Positions 1 to 10,338 of a stretch of DNA of 64,000 bases are shown here, in pieces; the first letter of the stretch is position 1, and the number at the start of each line of letters is the position of its first letter. The position numbers and the translations under genes were made by a program. The notes beneath the pieces are model-generated. The model ran no database searches and was not told where the DNA came from. It saw only the letters and a list, made by a program, of their open reading frames with translations. The stretch is taken from NCBI RefSeq assembly GCF_014197135.1, contig NZ_JACIFA010000005.1, positions 1 to 64,000 of the forward strand, given 5' to 3'. Origin of the DNA: Sphingomonas zeae (GTDB lineage Bacteria; Pseudomonadota; Alphaproteobacteria; Sphingomonadales; Sphingomonadaceae).

Positions 1-75
1 ACCCGCTACGATCGGTGCCCAACCGCCTTCTTCTCCGCCGTCGCCCTCGCTGCCACCATCATCTTCTGGCTTTGA
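1..75 (+). CDS. IS5-family transposase, C-terminal end only (partial)
   Basis: The first 72 bases read in frame 1 as TRYDRCPTAFFSAVALAA followed by TIIFWL and a TGA at 73-75. This ending (RYDR...F.SA..LAAT.IFWL) is characteristic of small IS5-family DDE transposases common in sphingomonads and acetic acid bacteria. The rest of the gene lies outside the window, so the catalytic residues and intactness cannot be judged. It points towards the 3' end of the subtilase gene, which stops only 34 bases after the transposase stop. Confidence 0.75.
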   Translation, partial: TRYDRCPTAFFSAVALAATIIFWL

Positions 76-80
76 TCAAC

Positions 81-95
81 GAGTCCTGACCCTAG
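81..95. mobile_element. Putative right terminal inverted repeat of the IS5-type element
   Basis: GAGTCCTGACCCTAG lies 5 bases after the transposase stop, where an IS5-family terminal repeat is expected. The matching left end should read CTAGGGTCAGGACTC and is outside the window. The boundary is inferred from position and form, not from a comparison of both ends. The element would end about 13 bases short of the subtilase stop codon, leaving that gene intact. Confidence 0.5.
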
Positions 96-108
96 AAAGA
101 TTCGCCTT

Positions 109-1389
109 TTACTGCGCAGGCGTCCGGCAATCGGCGCAAACTATTCCGCGGCCTATGAATTTTTCCTCCGCTTTACGCCCGATTTTTTTTGCTTCGGCAT
201 CGACTTCGGCCTGCGCGGCATGGATGCGGCCCGGATCGAGGGATGGGTAAGCCGCCGCCACCCGCCCGGCGACCAGCGGCGCGGCAAAGGACGTGCCCCG
301 CACCTTGAGCCGACGGCCGCCGACCCCAGAGGCCAGCATGTCCGCGCCGGGTGCAGCATAATCGACATGGCTCGCCCGTCCCGCCTCGATCAGGGGACGC
401 CCGCGTCCATCGACGCCGGTCACGGCGATGACGCCGGGATAGGAGGCCGGATAGGCGGGCGGCGCGGCGGGTCCGTTATTGCCGACCGCCGCCACGATGA
501 TGAGCCCGCGCTTCTGCGCCGCCGCGACCACGCGCGCGAGCAGCGGGTTGGTGGGGCCGACCAGACTGATCGTCGCCACGGACACGCGCTGCTCGACCAG
601 CCAGCCCAGCGCCTTGGCGATAGCGGTCGCGTTACCGCCCGCCGGATCGCTGCCATAGACATCGGCCGAGACGATCCGCGCACCGGGCAGAGATCCGTGG
701 ATACCGTTGCTCCCCGCGATCAGCGAGGCGACCGCGGTGCCATGATCGTTGGCGCGCGGTGCTCCCGTCGCGAAGCCCTTCGTCACTGCCGCGCCCTCGG
801 CGCCTCCGTCGATTACGCCGACCATGGTACCGCGCGCGCCACTTCCTTCCCCGGCGGACATGCCAATCGAAGCGCCACTACCGCTTGGCAGATGGAGCTG
901 ATCGGCGCTCACTTCTCCGCCCAACTTTTCGAGGACGGCCAACGCCGCCTTCAACGACTGGCCCGGCGGCACGCGCAGCCGGACGAAGCCGACGCCCAGC
1001 ACGTCGTCGCGCTCTATGACGGTAAAGCCCAGCCGCCCGACGGCCGCCAGCAGCGCGTCGCTCGGGGCATCGACTACCACCTCGCCCGCCCGGGCCGGAA
1101 AGCCCATCGGATCCAGCGCAATGGCGTTCGGATGGTCGCGGACCAGCTGCGCGAAGGTGGCACGGCGAACCTGCGCCAGCTGTCGCGCGGTTGTTCGAGA
1201 CGCCGCCTCGACCCGGTCGATCACCGGATCGGCCAGAGACGTGATGCTCCGCCCGACCGAGGGCAGGCCGCCGGGAAGTGACGGCATCCCCGGCAGCGAC
1301 GGCACCAGCTGCGCTCGCCCCGCCGTCACGCCCAGCACCAGACCCGCCGCTGCCATCGATAGTGCCAGATAGCGGGTCGTCCGCTTCAT
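109..1389 (-). CDS. Secreted S8 (subtilisin-like) serine protease
   Basis: 426 residues. A signal peptide covers about residues 1-26 (MKRTTRY..., hydrophobic core, cut near GRA-Q). An N-terminal proline/glycine-rich and inhibitor-like segment runs to about 185. The peptidase S8 domain follows with all catalytic elements: Asp194 (GVIDGG), His216 (NDHGTAV), oxyanion Asn304 (VGNNGP) and Ser367 (GTSFAAP). It should be exported and cleave proteins in the periplasm or outside the cell. It is divergent from an ECF sigma/anti-sigma pair with only 45 bp between start codons, so shared control is likely (inference). The gene ends just before an IS end, so its natural downstream sequence may be lost. 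Confidence 0.9.
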   Translation of the reverse strand: MKRTTRYLALSMAAAGLVLGVTAGRAQLVPSLPGMPSLPGGLPSVGRSITSLADPVIDRVEAASRTTARQLAQVRRATFAQLVRDHPNAIALDPMGFPARAGEVVVDAPSDALLAAVGRLGFTVIERDDVLGVGFVRLRVPPGQSLKAALAVLEKLGGEVSADQLHLPSGSGASIGMSAGEGSGARGTMVGVIDGGAEGAAVTKGFATGAPRANDHGTAVASLIAGSNGIHGSLPGARIVSADVYGSDPAGGNATAIAKALGWLVEQRVSVATISLVGPTNPLLARVVAAAQKRGLIIVAAVGNNGPAAPPAYPASYPGVIAVTGVDGRGRPLIEAGRASHVDYAAPGADMLASGVGGRRLKVRGTSFAAPLVAGRVAAAYPSLDPGRIHAAQAEVDAEAKKIGRKAEEKFIGRGIVCADCRTPAQ

Positions 1390-1434
1390 CGCCGTTCACC
1401 CATTGTCAAAATTCATGCCGACATGGATTAAACG

Positions 1435-1962
1435 ATGAACCTCATCCGTTTCATCCCGGCAACAAGGAAAACAGGTTTGGCCGCTTTCGAGACCGAGCTG
1501 TTGGCGCTGCTTCCGCGACTGCGGCGGTTTGCGCGATCACTCACCCATGACGGGGCGGATGCGGACGATCTGTGTCAGGTCACGATCGAAAAGGCGCTGT
1601 TGGCGCGAGGGTCCTGGCAGGTGGGGACGCGATTGGACAGCTGGATGTACCGGATCATGCGCAATGCCTGGATCGACACCGCCCGTGCCCGGTCGCGCGC
1701 GGCGGAGACCTTCGTCGCCGAAGAGGCGGGCTTGAGCGTCGGCGGCACGGGCAATGCCGAAGCGCGGGTCGCGCTGAACGAGGTCGACGCGGCGATGCGC
1801 ACCCTGCCCGATGAACAGCGCGAAGCGGTGGCGCTCGTGCTGGTCGAGGGGCTGGCCTATAAGGAAGCCGCCGAGATACTGGACATTCCGATGGGAACCC
1901 TGACCTCACGCTTGGTACGTGGGCGACAGGCGCTGATGGCGCGGCTGGGAGAAGCGGCATGA
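1435..1962 (+). CDS. ECF-type RNA polymerase sigma factor
   Basis: 175 residues, the usual ECF length. Sigma region 2 spans about residues 19-88 (FETELLALLPRLRRFARSLT, then DDLCQVTIEKAL and W.YRI.RN.WID). Region 4 spans about 115-170 with a helix-turn-helix (YKEAAEILDIPMGTLTSRL). No additional domains are seen. It overlaps the following anti-sigma gene by ATGA (1959-1962), the normal layout for a sigma factor held by its co-transcribed antagonist. ATG 1435 gives the normal N-terminus, but no strong ribosome binding site precedes it. The target regulon is unknown; the divergent protease gene is the obvious candidate. Confidence 0.92.
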   Translation: MNLIRFIPATRKTGLAAFETELLALLPRLRRFARSLTHDGADADDLCQVTIEKALLARGSWQVGTRLDSWMYRIMRNAWIDTARARSRAAETFVAEEAGLSVGGTGNAEARVALNEVDAAMRTLPDEQREAVALVLVEGLAYKEAAEILDIPMGTLTSRLVRGRQALMARLGEAA

Positions 1963-2657
1963 CGATCGAACCCGAATTGCTGATGGCCTATGCCGACGGC
2001 GCGCTTGATCCGCTGACGACGAAACGCGTCGAACGCGCCATCGCCAACGATCCCGCCCTGGCCGAACAGGTCGCGCGCCATCGCCGCCTGAAATCCAAGC
2101 TGAGCGAGGCCTATGCGCCGATCGCCGACGATCCCGTGCCCGACCGGCTGGCGGCGATGCTGACCAGCAATGTCGTGCAGATGCCAAAACGCCCGCCGCG
2201 CGCCCGGCGCGTGTCGGCTGCCTGGCAATCGGCGGCGGCGATGGCCGCGTGCCTTGTCGTCGGCGTGGTGGTCGGGCGCGGCATGGATCGGGAAGGGTCG
2301 GTCATGGCGACCGACCATGGTCTCTACGCCGCCGGATCGCTTGCCCAGGCACTCGACGATCAGGCCAGCGGGGCAAAGGGGCCGGTGCGCATCGCGGTCA
2401 GCTTCCGCGCACAGGACAATGGCTTTTGCCGGGTGTTCCAGTCGGCAGAGGCGGACGGTATAGCCTGTCGCGATCCGAAGGGCTGGGCGCTGCGCCGGAC
2501 CATGCCGGGCAGCGCGCCGCGCTCGGGTGGCGGTTATGTACAGGCAGGGTCGTCCGATGTCGAGTTGATGGCGACCGCGCAGAACATGATGGCCGACATG
2601 CCGCTCGACGCGGCGGGGGAGAAAAAGGCGATCGCAAGCCACTGGCGAGCACGCTGA
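1959..2657 (+). CDS. Membrane anti-sigma factor of the ECF pair
   Basis: 232 residues. The N-terminal cytosolic part (about 1-85, beginning MTIEPELLMAYADGALDP) matches the anti-sigma domain found beside alphaproteobacterial ECF factors. One membrane helix lies at about 88-107 (alanine/valine-rich), followed by a periplasmic domain of about 120 residues. No zinc-binding HxxxCxxC is present, so it is not a ZAS-type redox sensor. Translation is coupled to the sigma gene by the ATGA overlap. It presumably sequesters the upstream sigma at the inner membrane until an envelope signal releases it; the signal is not evident. Confidence 0.85.
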   Translation: MTIEPELLMAYADGALDPLTTKRVERAIANDPALAEQVARHRRLKSKLSEAYAPIADDPVPDRLAAMLTSNVVQMPKRPPRARRVSAAWQSAAAMAACLVVGVVVGRGMDREGSVMATDHGLYAAGSLAQALDDQASGAKGPVRIAVSFRAQDNGFCRVFQSAEADGIACRDPKGWALRRTMPGSAPRSGGGYVQAGSSDVELMATAQNMMADMPLDAAGEKKAIASHWRAR

Positions 2658-2729
2658 CCTGTGATTTCGGAAAGCGACCGTTTCCCCCACGTCGGTGGAC
2701 CGGCCGCACATTCGCCTTATCTTGAGCGT

Positions 2730-3746
2730 ATGAAAAAAATCGGTTTCCTGTCGTTCGGCCATTGGTCGCCCTCGCCCCAGTCCGCCACGCGGTCGGCGCA
2801 AGACGTACTGCTCCAGTCGATCGACCTCGCCGTCGCGGCCGAGCAATTGGGCGCGGACGGGGCGTATTTCCGAGTTCATCACTTCGCGCAGCAGCTCGCC
2901 TCCCCCTTCCCGCTGCTCGCCGCCGTCGGCGCGCGGACCAGCCGGATCGAGATCGGGACCGGCGTGATCGACATGCGCTACGAAAATCCGTTCTACATGG
3001 TCGAGGATGCCGGATCGGCCGACCTCATCAGCGGCGGACGATTGCAGCTTGGCATCAGCCGGGGCTCGCCCGAACAGGTGATCGAGGGATGGCGACATTT
3101 CGGCTATGGCCCCGCGCAAGGGGAGACGGACGCCGATATGGGCCGCCGCCATGCCGAGGTATTCCTGCACCTGCTAAAGGGGCAGGGATTTGCCAAGCCC
3201 AATCCCCGTCCGATGTTCCCCAACCCGCCGGGCCTGTTGCGGTTGGAGCCGCATTCGGCGGGCCTGCGCGACCGTATCTGGTGGGGCTCCGCCTCCGACG
3301 CCACCGCAATCTGGGCGGCCAAGCAAGGCATGAACCTGCAAAGCTCGACCCTGAAGGCCGATGAAAGCGGCGAGCCCTTCCATGTCCAGCAGGCCAAGCA
3401 GATCCGCGCCTATCGCGAAGCCTGGGCGGCGGCCGGGCATTATCGCGCCCCACGCGTATCGGTCTCGCGTTCGATCTTTGCACTGACCACCGATCAGGAC
3501 CGCGCCTATTTCGGCCGTGACGATAGCCAGGATCAGGTCGGCGTCATCGACAATATGCGCGCGGTCTTCGGTCGCTCCTACGCTGCCGAGCCGGAGCGCC
3601 TGATCAAACAATTGCGCGCCGATGAAGCGATCGCGGAGGCCGATACGCTATTGCTGACGGTCCCCAACCAACTGGGCGTGGATTACAACGTGCATGTGCT
3701 CGAAAACATCCTGCACCACATCGCGCCCGCGCTCGGCTGGCGCTGA
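2730..3746 (+). CDS. LLM-class flavin-dependent oxidoreductase (luciferase-like)
   Basis: 338 residues from ATG 2730; an in-frame GTG at 2661 would add 23 unlikely residues and falls right after the anti-sigma stop. The protein has the bacterial luciferase-like TIM-barrel pattern: GFLSFGHW at the N-terminus, GAYFRVHHFAQQ, a TGVIDMRYENPFYMVEDA strand/helix region and GRLQLGISRGSPEQV. Members use reduced flavin to oxidise small organic molecules, with or without oxygen; the substrate here cannot be named. It follows the anti-sigma gene on the same strand and might be read from the same transcript. Confidence 0.85.
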   Translation: MKKIGFLSFGHWSPSPQSATRSAQDVLLQSIDLAVAAEQLGADGAYFRVHHFAQQLASPFPLLAAVGARTSRIEIGTGVIDMRYENPFYMVEDAGSADLISGGRLQLGISRGSPEQVIEGWRHFGYGPAQGETDADMGRRHAEVFLHLLKGQGFAKPNPRPMFPNPPGLLRLEPHSAGLRDRIWWGSASDATAIWAAKQGMNLQSSTLKADESGEPFHVQQAKQIRAYREAWAAAGHYRAPRVSVSRSIFALTTDQDRAYFGRDDSQDQVGVIDNMRAVFGRSYAAEPERLIKQLRADEAIAEADTLLLTVPNQLGVDYNVHVLENILHHIAPALGWR

Positions 3747-3811
3747 CGACGGGACAGGCCCCGGCTGCGGTCGGGGCCGAAGCGCCGTGGTGCCAATGAT
3801 GTCGGGGAAAA

Positions 3812-3888
3812 TGGCGCGCCCGGAACGATTCGAACGTCCGACCCTCAGATTCGTAGTCTGATGCTCTATCCAGCTGAGCTACGGGCGC
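3812..3888 (-). tRNA. tRNA-Arg(ACG), copy 1
   Basis: The reverse complement gives a complete 77-nt tRNA: acceptor GCGCCCG pairs with CGGGCGC, the D-loop has AGCTCAGCTGGATAGAG, the anticodon loop CTACGAA carries ACG, the T-loop is GTTCGAATC, and a CCA end is encoded (TGG at 3812-3814). It reads CGU and, after A34-to-inosine editing, CGC and CGA codons. An identical copy lies 33 bp upstream in transcription order; the two are probably one transcript. Confidence 0.97.
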
Positions 3889-3894
3889 GCATGG

Positions 3895-3908
3895 GGTCTC
3901 AAGAGACC
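3895..3908. repeat. Perfect palindrome between the two tRNA-Arg genes
   Basis: GGTCTC-AA-GAGACC occupies the middle of the 33-bp spacer between the two tRNAs. It could fold as a short hairpin in the dimeric precursor and mark or obstruct processing. There is no U-run, so it is not a typical terminator. Confidence 0.6.
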
Positions 3909-3921
3909 GGATGTGATCCAC

Positions 3922-3998
3922 TGGCGCGCCCGGAACGATTCGAACGTCCGACCCTCAGATTCGTAGTCTGATGCTCTATCCAGCTGAGCTACGGGCGC
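3922..3998 (-). tRNA. tRNA-Arg(ACG), copy 2
   Basis: Identical over all 77 nt to the copy at 3812-3888, with the same ACG anticodon and encoded CCA. The identity extends two bases beyond the tRNA 5' end (GCGCGC), which suggests a recent tandem duplication or ongoing gene conversion. It is the promoter-proximal copy. Confidence 0.97.
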
Positions 3999-4012
3999 GC
4001 TGTGGAGGTGGG

Positions 4013-4041
4013 CTGATAGAAGCGCTTCCGAATCTTGGCAA
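4013..4041 (-). promoter_or_regulatory. Predicted housekeeping promoter of the tRNA-Arg pair
   Basis: On the - strand the sequence reads TTGCCA (4041-4036), 17 bases, TATCAG (4018-4013). Transcription would start near 4006, about 8 nt before the mature 5' end of the first tRNA at 3998. Prediction from motif and spacing only. Confidence 0.55.
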
Positions 4042-4139
4042 CCCCTTTGCAACGGTTATCCACATTTTTTGTCCTGCAGGACCGGGCCAGGGCTTTGCGG
4101 CATTTGGTCCGGCATCCTGTTGCGGCTAGGAAGATCGCG

Positions 4140-4682
4140 ATGACGCCCTATCGCCCCGCCCCGTTCGCCCGGCCCGCTCATATCCTGCGCGCCTCCATCC
4201 TTCTCGTCGGCCTGAGCCTGGCGGGGTGCGCGCGCGATCGTGGCACCACCCCCTATCCGTCGCTGGCGGTGCGGCCGGTCGAAAAACAGGGCTTTGCCGA
4301 ACCTGCGGCCAAGCCGGTCGTGCTTCGCCCCGATCCCACCCTCGATACCCAGATCACCGAGCTGGCCCGCCGCCTGACGAGCGTGGAGCAGGAGTTCGGC
4401 ACGGCGCATGACCAGGCGCGCGCGGACGCCGCCAGGGCGCGCGGGGCGGCGGTGGGCAGCGATGCCTGGCTGGCCGCACAGACCGCGCTGGCGACGCTCG
4501 ACGAAATCCGTGCGCGGACCTCGTCACTGTTGACCGAAATCGACGATCGCGCGATCCAGCGTGCTGCCGCGCTGGAACCGGATTATCCGACGCTAAATGC
4601 TCTACGTGAGCGGGCGTCGGCGGCGGTGACGCGGCAGGCTGAGCAGATCAAGGCGATCAACGATACCCTGCCCGCCGCCTGA
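4140..4682 (+). CDS. Putative lipoprotein, unknown function
   Basis: 180 residues from ATG 4140, preceded by an AGGAAG ribosome binding site; an upstream in-frame start at 4035 would add 35 residues without a signal. The N-terminus is basic, then hydrophobic, and ends in the lipobox LAGC with Cys30, so the protein should be lipidated and membrane-anchored. The mature part is alanine-rich and largely helical (about 70-180), with possible coiled-coil stretches. No catalytic motif is recognised. It is convergent with the following gene (6 bp between stops). Confidence 0.7.
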   Translation: MTPYRPAPFARPAHILRASILLVGLSLAGCARDRGTTPYPSLAVRPVEKQGFAEPAAKPVVLRPDPTLDTQITELARRLTSVEQEFGTAHDQARADAARARGAAVGSDAWLAAQTALATLDEIRARTSSLLTEIDDRAIQRAAALEPDYPTLNALRERASAAVTRQAEQIKAINDTLPAA

Positions 4683-4688
4683 CTCGGG

Positions 4689-6893
4689 TCAGAACCGGCG
4701 GATAAAGGGCAGGATGCTGGAATAGTTATCGGTCCAGGCGGCCAGACCGGGTGGCGCCACCGCCGGGGTCCAGTCACCGCCCTGCGCCTCCAGCGCCTTC
4801 AGCACACGGGCACCGCGCGAGAGCGCCAGCCAGACCGAGGCCGTTGCCTGCACCTCACGGTCCAGATCGGTTGGCACATAGCTCAGCCGCGAAATCTTCC
4901 AGCCCCCCTCGCGGGCGGCGGCGGCGACCAGCGGCTCCAGATCGACGAAGCGGTTGGAGATGTGCACCAGCAGCAACCCGCGCGGCGACAGAACCCGGGC
5001 ATAGGTCGCGAACGCCTCGCGGGTCAGCAGATGCGCCGGGACCGCGTCGGAGGAAAAGGCATCGAGCGCCAGCAGGTCGAGGCTGGCCGGTGCCTCGGCG
5101 GCGAGGCGGATGCGCGCGTCGCCGATGCGGATGATGGGATCGGGCTGGCACCGCCGCAGATAGCTGAACTGACCGGTATCGCGCGCGATACGGACGATGA
5201 CGGGATCGATCTCGTAGAAGCGCCAGCTTTGGCCCGGTTTGGCATAGCAGGCGAGCGTTCCCGTCCCCAGTCCAACGACGCCGATCCGCGCCCCCGGACC
5301 ATAAAGCATCGGCGCGGCCCGCATCGCCCGGCCGACCCCGGAATAGGGGGCATAATAGGTGGTCGGCGTCCGCTCGCGCGCCACCGAGCCGCGCAGCTGG
5401 ATGCCATGCACGGTCGAGCCATGGTCCAGCTCGCGATAGCCCGGCCCATCGCGGACGGTGTAGACGCCGAAATAGCTGCGCATCCGTGCATCGCGCTCCA
5501 TCGACAGCGACAGCGCCCGGTATCCACCGAACAGCACCAGCGCGGCTGCCAGCAACAGCACGAAACCGGCTCGCGCCCCGATCGTCAGGAAACCCAAGGC
5601 AGCGATGACCAGGAACACCGTCCCCTGCCGTTCCTCGCCGAACCACGCCGCTGGCCCGACCAGTCGGAGGTCGAGCAGCAGGCCGATCACCACCGCCAGC
5701 GCGACCAGCATCGCCCGGGGATGCCGCCACCACAGATCGCGGATCACCGGCAGGATGAATTGCTGCGGGATCAGCATTCCCGCGGCCAGGATCAGCAGCG
5801 GATATTCATAGGTCCAGTCGAACAGCACCGGCGCCACTATGCCCGCGAACACGCCGCCCAGCGCGCCACCGACCGCCATCCACAGGTAGAAGCCGGTCAG
5901 CCGGTCGACCGCCGGCCGCGCACGGTACATGGCGGTGTGCAGCGCGACCGACACCATGAACAGCAGCAGCAGCGCGACCGCGACATTGGAATAGGGCCGC
6001 TCGGGATAGCCGCCCATGATGACCCCGCCGAACAGCAGCAGCGTTACGGGCGCGATCCGGGTCAGCGTGTCGGCCGCGCCGCGCCGGGTGGCGAAGGCGA
6101 TGATGAAGCTCGCCAGATACAGTCCCAGCGGGAGCACCCAGAGCAGCGGCATCGCGACGATGTCGGTCGTGATATAGGTCGACGTCGCCAGCACCAAGCC
6201 GGAGGGCACCGCCGCCAGCGCGACCCAGTACGCGATGCGCCGCCAACTGGGCGCGACCGAGGTCGGTGCGGGGTCGGCGATGGGATCGCTCGAGGCTGGC
6301 AACCGCGCCGCGCAGACCACGACCAGTAGCGCGAGAACGCCGTAGCCCAGGCTCCACAACCGGCTCTGGCCGTGAAGCGTCATCGCCGGTTCGACGAGGA
6401 GGGGGTAGGCGATCAATCCGGCGAAACTGCCCAGATTGGATGCGGCGTATAGCGCATAAGGATTGCGCCCCGGCTGGGCGAGCGCGAACCAGCGCTGGAT
6501 CAGCGGGGCCTGCGCCGACACGGCGAAGAACAACGGTCCGATCGACAAACCGAGCAGCCAGGGTACCCATAATGCCGGTTCGGCATCGGGCGGCAGGTCG
6601 ACCGCCATCAGCCCGATCGGCAGCCACAGCGCTGCCACCGCCAGCACCAGGATATGAACCCCCGCCTGCTCCTTGGGCCGCCACCGCCCCAGCGCATGGG
6701 CATAGGCATAGCCGCCCAGCAACAGCGCCTGATAGACGAACATCGCCGAGTTCCAGACGGCGGGCGCGCCGCCCAACCGGGGCAGCGCCATGCGCGCGAC
6801 CAGCGGCTGGACCAGGAACAGCAGAAACGATCCCGTCAGGATCGTCGCCACGAACAGCGCGCGCGCCGCCAGATCCGGGATGCGGCGTGTCAC
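4689..6893 (-). CDS. Membrane protein with C-terminal spermidine-synthase-like domain
   Basis: About 734 residues. The N-terminal ~450 residues hold at least ten hydrophobic helices resembling a transporter. The C-terminal ~230 residues are a Rossmann fold of the spermidine synthase type: IGVVGLGTGTLACYA at about 538-550, an acidic YEID loop after it, and LLALDAFSSDAVPAHLLT near 607-625. This fused MFS/spermidine-synthase-like layout is common in proteobacteria, but the substrate is not established. The start is uncertain: GTG 6893 sits 12 bp after the hemB stop and leads straight into the first helix, whereas ATG 6962 would overlap hemB by 58 bp. Confidence 0.75.
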   Translation of the reverse strand: MTRRIPDLAARALFVATILTGSFLLFLVQPLVARMALPRLGGAPAVWNSAMFVYQALLLGGYAYAHALGRWRPKEQAGVHILVLAVAALWLPIGLMAVDLPPDAEPALWVPWLLGLSIGPLFFAVSAQAPLIQRWFALAQPGRNPYALYAASNLGSFAGLIAYPLLVEPAMTLHGQSRLWSLGYGVLALLVVVCAARLPASSDPIADPAPTSVAPSWRRIAYWVALAAVPSGLVLATSTYITTDIVAMPLLWVLPLGLYLASFIIAFATRRGAADTLTRIAPVTLLLFGGVIMGGYPERPYSNVAVALLLLFMVSVALHTAMYRARPAVDRLTGFYLWMAVGGALGGVFAGIVAPVLFDWTYEYPLLILAAGMLIPQQFILPVIRDLWWRHPRAMLVALAVVIGLLLDLRLVGPAAWFGEERQGTVFLVIAALGFLTIGARAGFVLLLAAALVLFGGYRALSLSMERDARMRSYFGVYTVRDGPGYRELDHGSTVHGIQLRGSVARERTPTTYYAPYSGVGRAMRAAPMLYGPGARIGVVGLGTGTLACYAKPGQSWRFYEIDPVIVRIARDTGQFSYLRRCQPDPIIRIGDARIRLAAEAPASLDLLALDAFSSDAVPAHLLTREAFATYARVLSPRGLLLVHISNRFVDLEPLVAAAAREGGWKISRLSYVPTDLDREVQATASVWLALSRGARVLKALEAQGGDWTPAVAPPGLAAWTDNYSSILPFIRRF

Positions 6894-6904
6894 CGGAAAC
6901 GGGA

Positions 6905-8858
<1,954 letters not shown>

Positions 8859-8889
8859 CAAGGTCTCTTATATAGGAGGAACATCTATC

Positions 8890-10338
8890 CTACCCCACCG
8901 GCATCACCTTATTAGTCGGCTGCCCTTCGGCCAGTGCCTGTTCCTCGCATTCCTCCTTGCCCGCCACCGCGGTCAGCCGTCCCCTGCGCCATCCGCCATA
9001 TCGATAATAGCCGATGGTCATCAGCATCGAAGCAAGCGAGCCCGCTGGAAAGCTCCACCAGATCGCGTCCGCACCCAGGCTTGGCTCCAGCAGATTGGCG
9101 AGACCAAAGCGCACCGGGAACATCGCAATCGCGAGGATCACCAGCGGCCCCACCACCGCGCCATTGGCGCGGACGGTCGCCGCCAGCACCATCGACACGC
9201 CGAACAGGATGAAGCTCCACCCGCCGATCAAGTTGATCTTGGCCGCGATGCCGATCGCCCCCTGCTCATCGCCCAGGAACAGCCACAGCACATGCCGGTC
9301 GAGCAGGGTCACGACCAGGACGAGCACGCCGGTCAGCAGCAAATTCATGCGAAGCCCGGCACGGGTGATCCGATCGACCCGATCCCATTGCCCCGCCCCG
9401 ATATTTTGCGCCGCCATCGCACTGACCGCCGCGCCCACCGCCATAGCGGGCATCTGGATATAGGTCCAAAGCTGGTTCGCCGCACCGTAGGCCGCGGTGG
9501 TGGAGGTGCCATGCCGGTTGACCAGCCCCATCATCGCCAGCGCCGAGGTCGAGACGACCAGCATCTGCAAGCCCATCGGAAACCCCTTGACCACGATGGT
9601 CTTGAGCAGCTGCGCGGTCGGCAACAGATTGCGCCACTCCGCCCCACGCAGCCGAATGACGAGATCCTTGGCATAGATATAGGTGACGAGCGCCAGCAGC
9701 GATCCGGCATTGGCGATCAAGGTGGCGATTGCCGACCCCTCGATCCCCAGCGCGGGCACCGGCCCCAGCCCCAGGATGAAGACGGGGTTCAACGCGACAT
9801 CAAGGACCGAGCCCAGGGCCATGAACTTCAGGGGCGTGATCGAATCACCAACGCCGCGCAGCGCCATGGTCAGCAGGACCGATATGAAGCCCGGCGGCAT
9901 CGCGACGAAGATCACCCGCAGATAGGCAAGCGCGAGCGGAAACACCTCAGCCGGGGTCGCCAGCGCGCGAAGGATCATGGGCGCGGCGAGCCAGCCGACG
10001 AACACCGTCGCGGTCGAGATGACCGCGAACAGGCCCAACGCCGCCCCCAATACGCGGCGCACCGCATTCACGTCGCGACGTCCCATATTCTGGCCGATCA
10101 GGATGGTCGCCGCCATGCCGAAGCCAAAGGTCGCGGCGACGAGCAGGAACATGATGATATTGGCGTTGGTCGTCGCGGCCAGCGCGCGCTCGCCCAGAAA
10201 CTGGCCGATCCAGATGGCGTTGATCGACCCATTCAGCGATTGCAGCGCGCTGGATCCCAGCGTCGGCAATGCAAAGAGCAACAGGGTCTTGCCGATCGGC
10301 CCGGCGGCCAGGTCGCGGCGTGCATGGTCAGGCTTCAA
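8890..10338 (-). CDS. MATE-family multidrug/cation antiporter
   Basis: 482 residues, with about 12 membrane helices in two homologous halves. The N-terminus (GPIGKTLLLFALPTLGSSALQSL, FLGERALAATTNANII) and MGLQMLVVSTSALAMMGLVN in the second half are typical of MATE exporters, which use Na+ or H+ gradients to expel cationic drugs and metabolites. The start codon overlaps the stop of the upstream secreted-protein gene (ATGA at 10335-10338), so the two are translationally coupled. The C-terminal tail of about 35 residues is hydrophilic. Confidence 0.92.
   Translation of the reverse strand: MKPDHARRDLAAGPIGKTLLLFALPTLGSSALQSLNGSINAIWIGQFLGERALAATTNANIIMFLLVAATFGFGMAATILIGQNMGRRDVNAVRRVLGAALGLFAVISTATVFVGWLAAPMILRALATPAEVFPLALAYLRVIFVAMPPGFISVLLTMALRGVGDSITPLKFMALGSVLDVALNPVFILGLGPVPALGIEGSAIATLIANAGSLLALVTYIYAKDLVIRLRGAEWRNLLPTAQLLKTIVVKGFPMGLQMLVVSTSALAMMGLVNRHGTSTTAAYGAANQLWTYIQMPAMAVGAAVSAMAAQNIGAGQWDRVDRITRAGLRMNLLLTGVLVLVVTLLDRHVLWLFLGDEQGAIGIAAKINLIGGWSFILFGVSMVLAATVRANGAVVGPLVILAIAMFPVRFGLANLLEPSLGADAIWWSFPAGSLASMLMTIGYYRYGGWRRGRLTAVAGKEECEEQALAEGQPTNKVMPVG

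Noticed and set aside
3604..3921. Open frame containing PVAQLDRASDYESEGRTFE
   Set aside because: This string is the well-known false translation across a tRNA-Arg gene.
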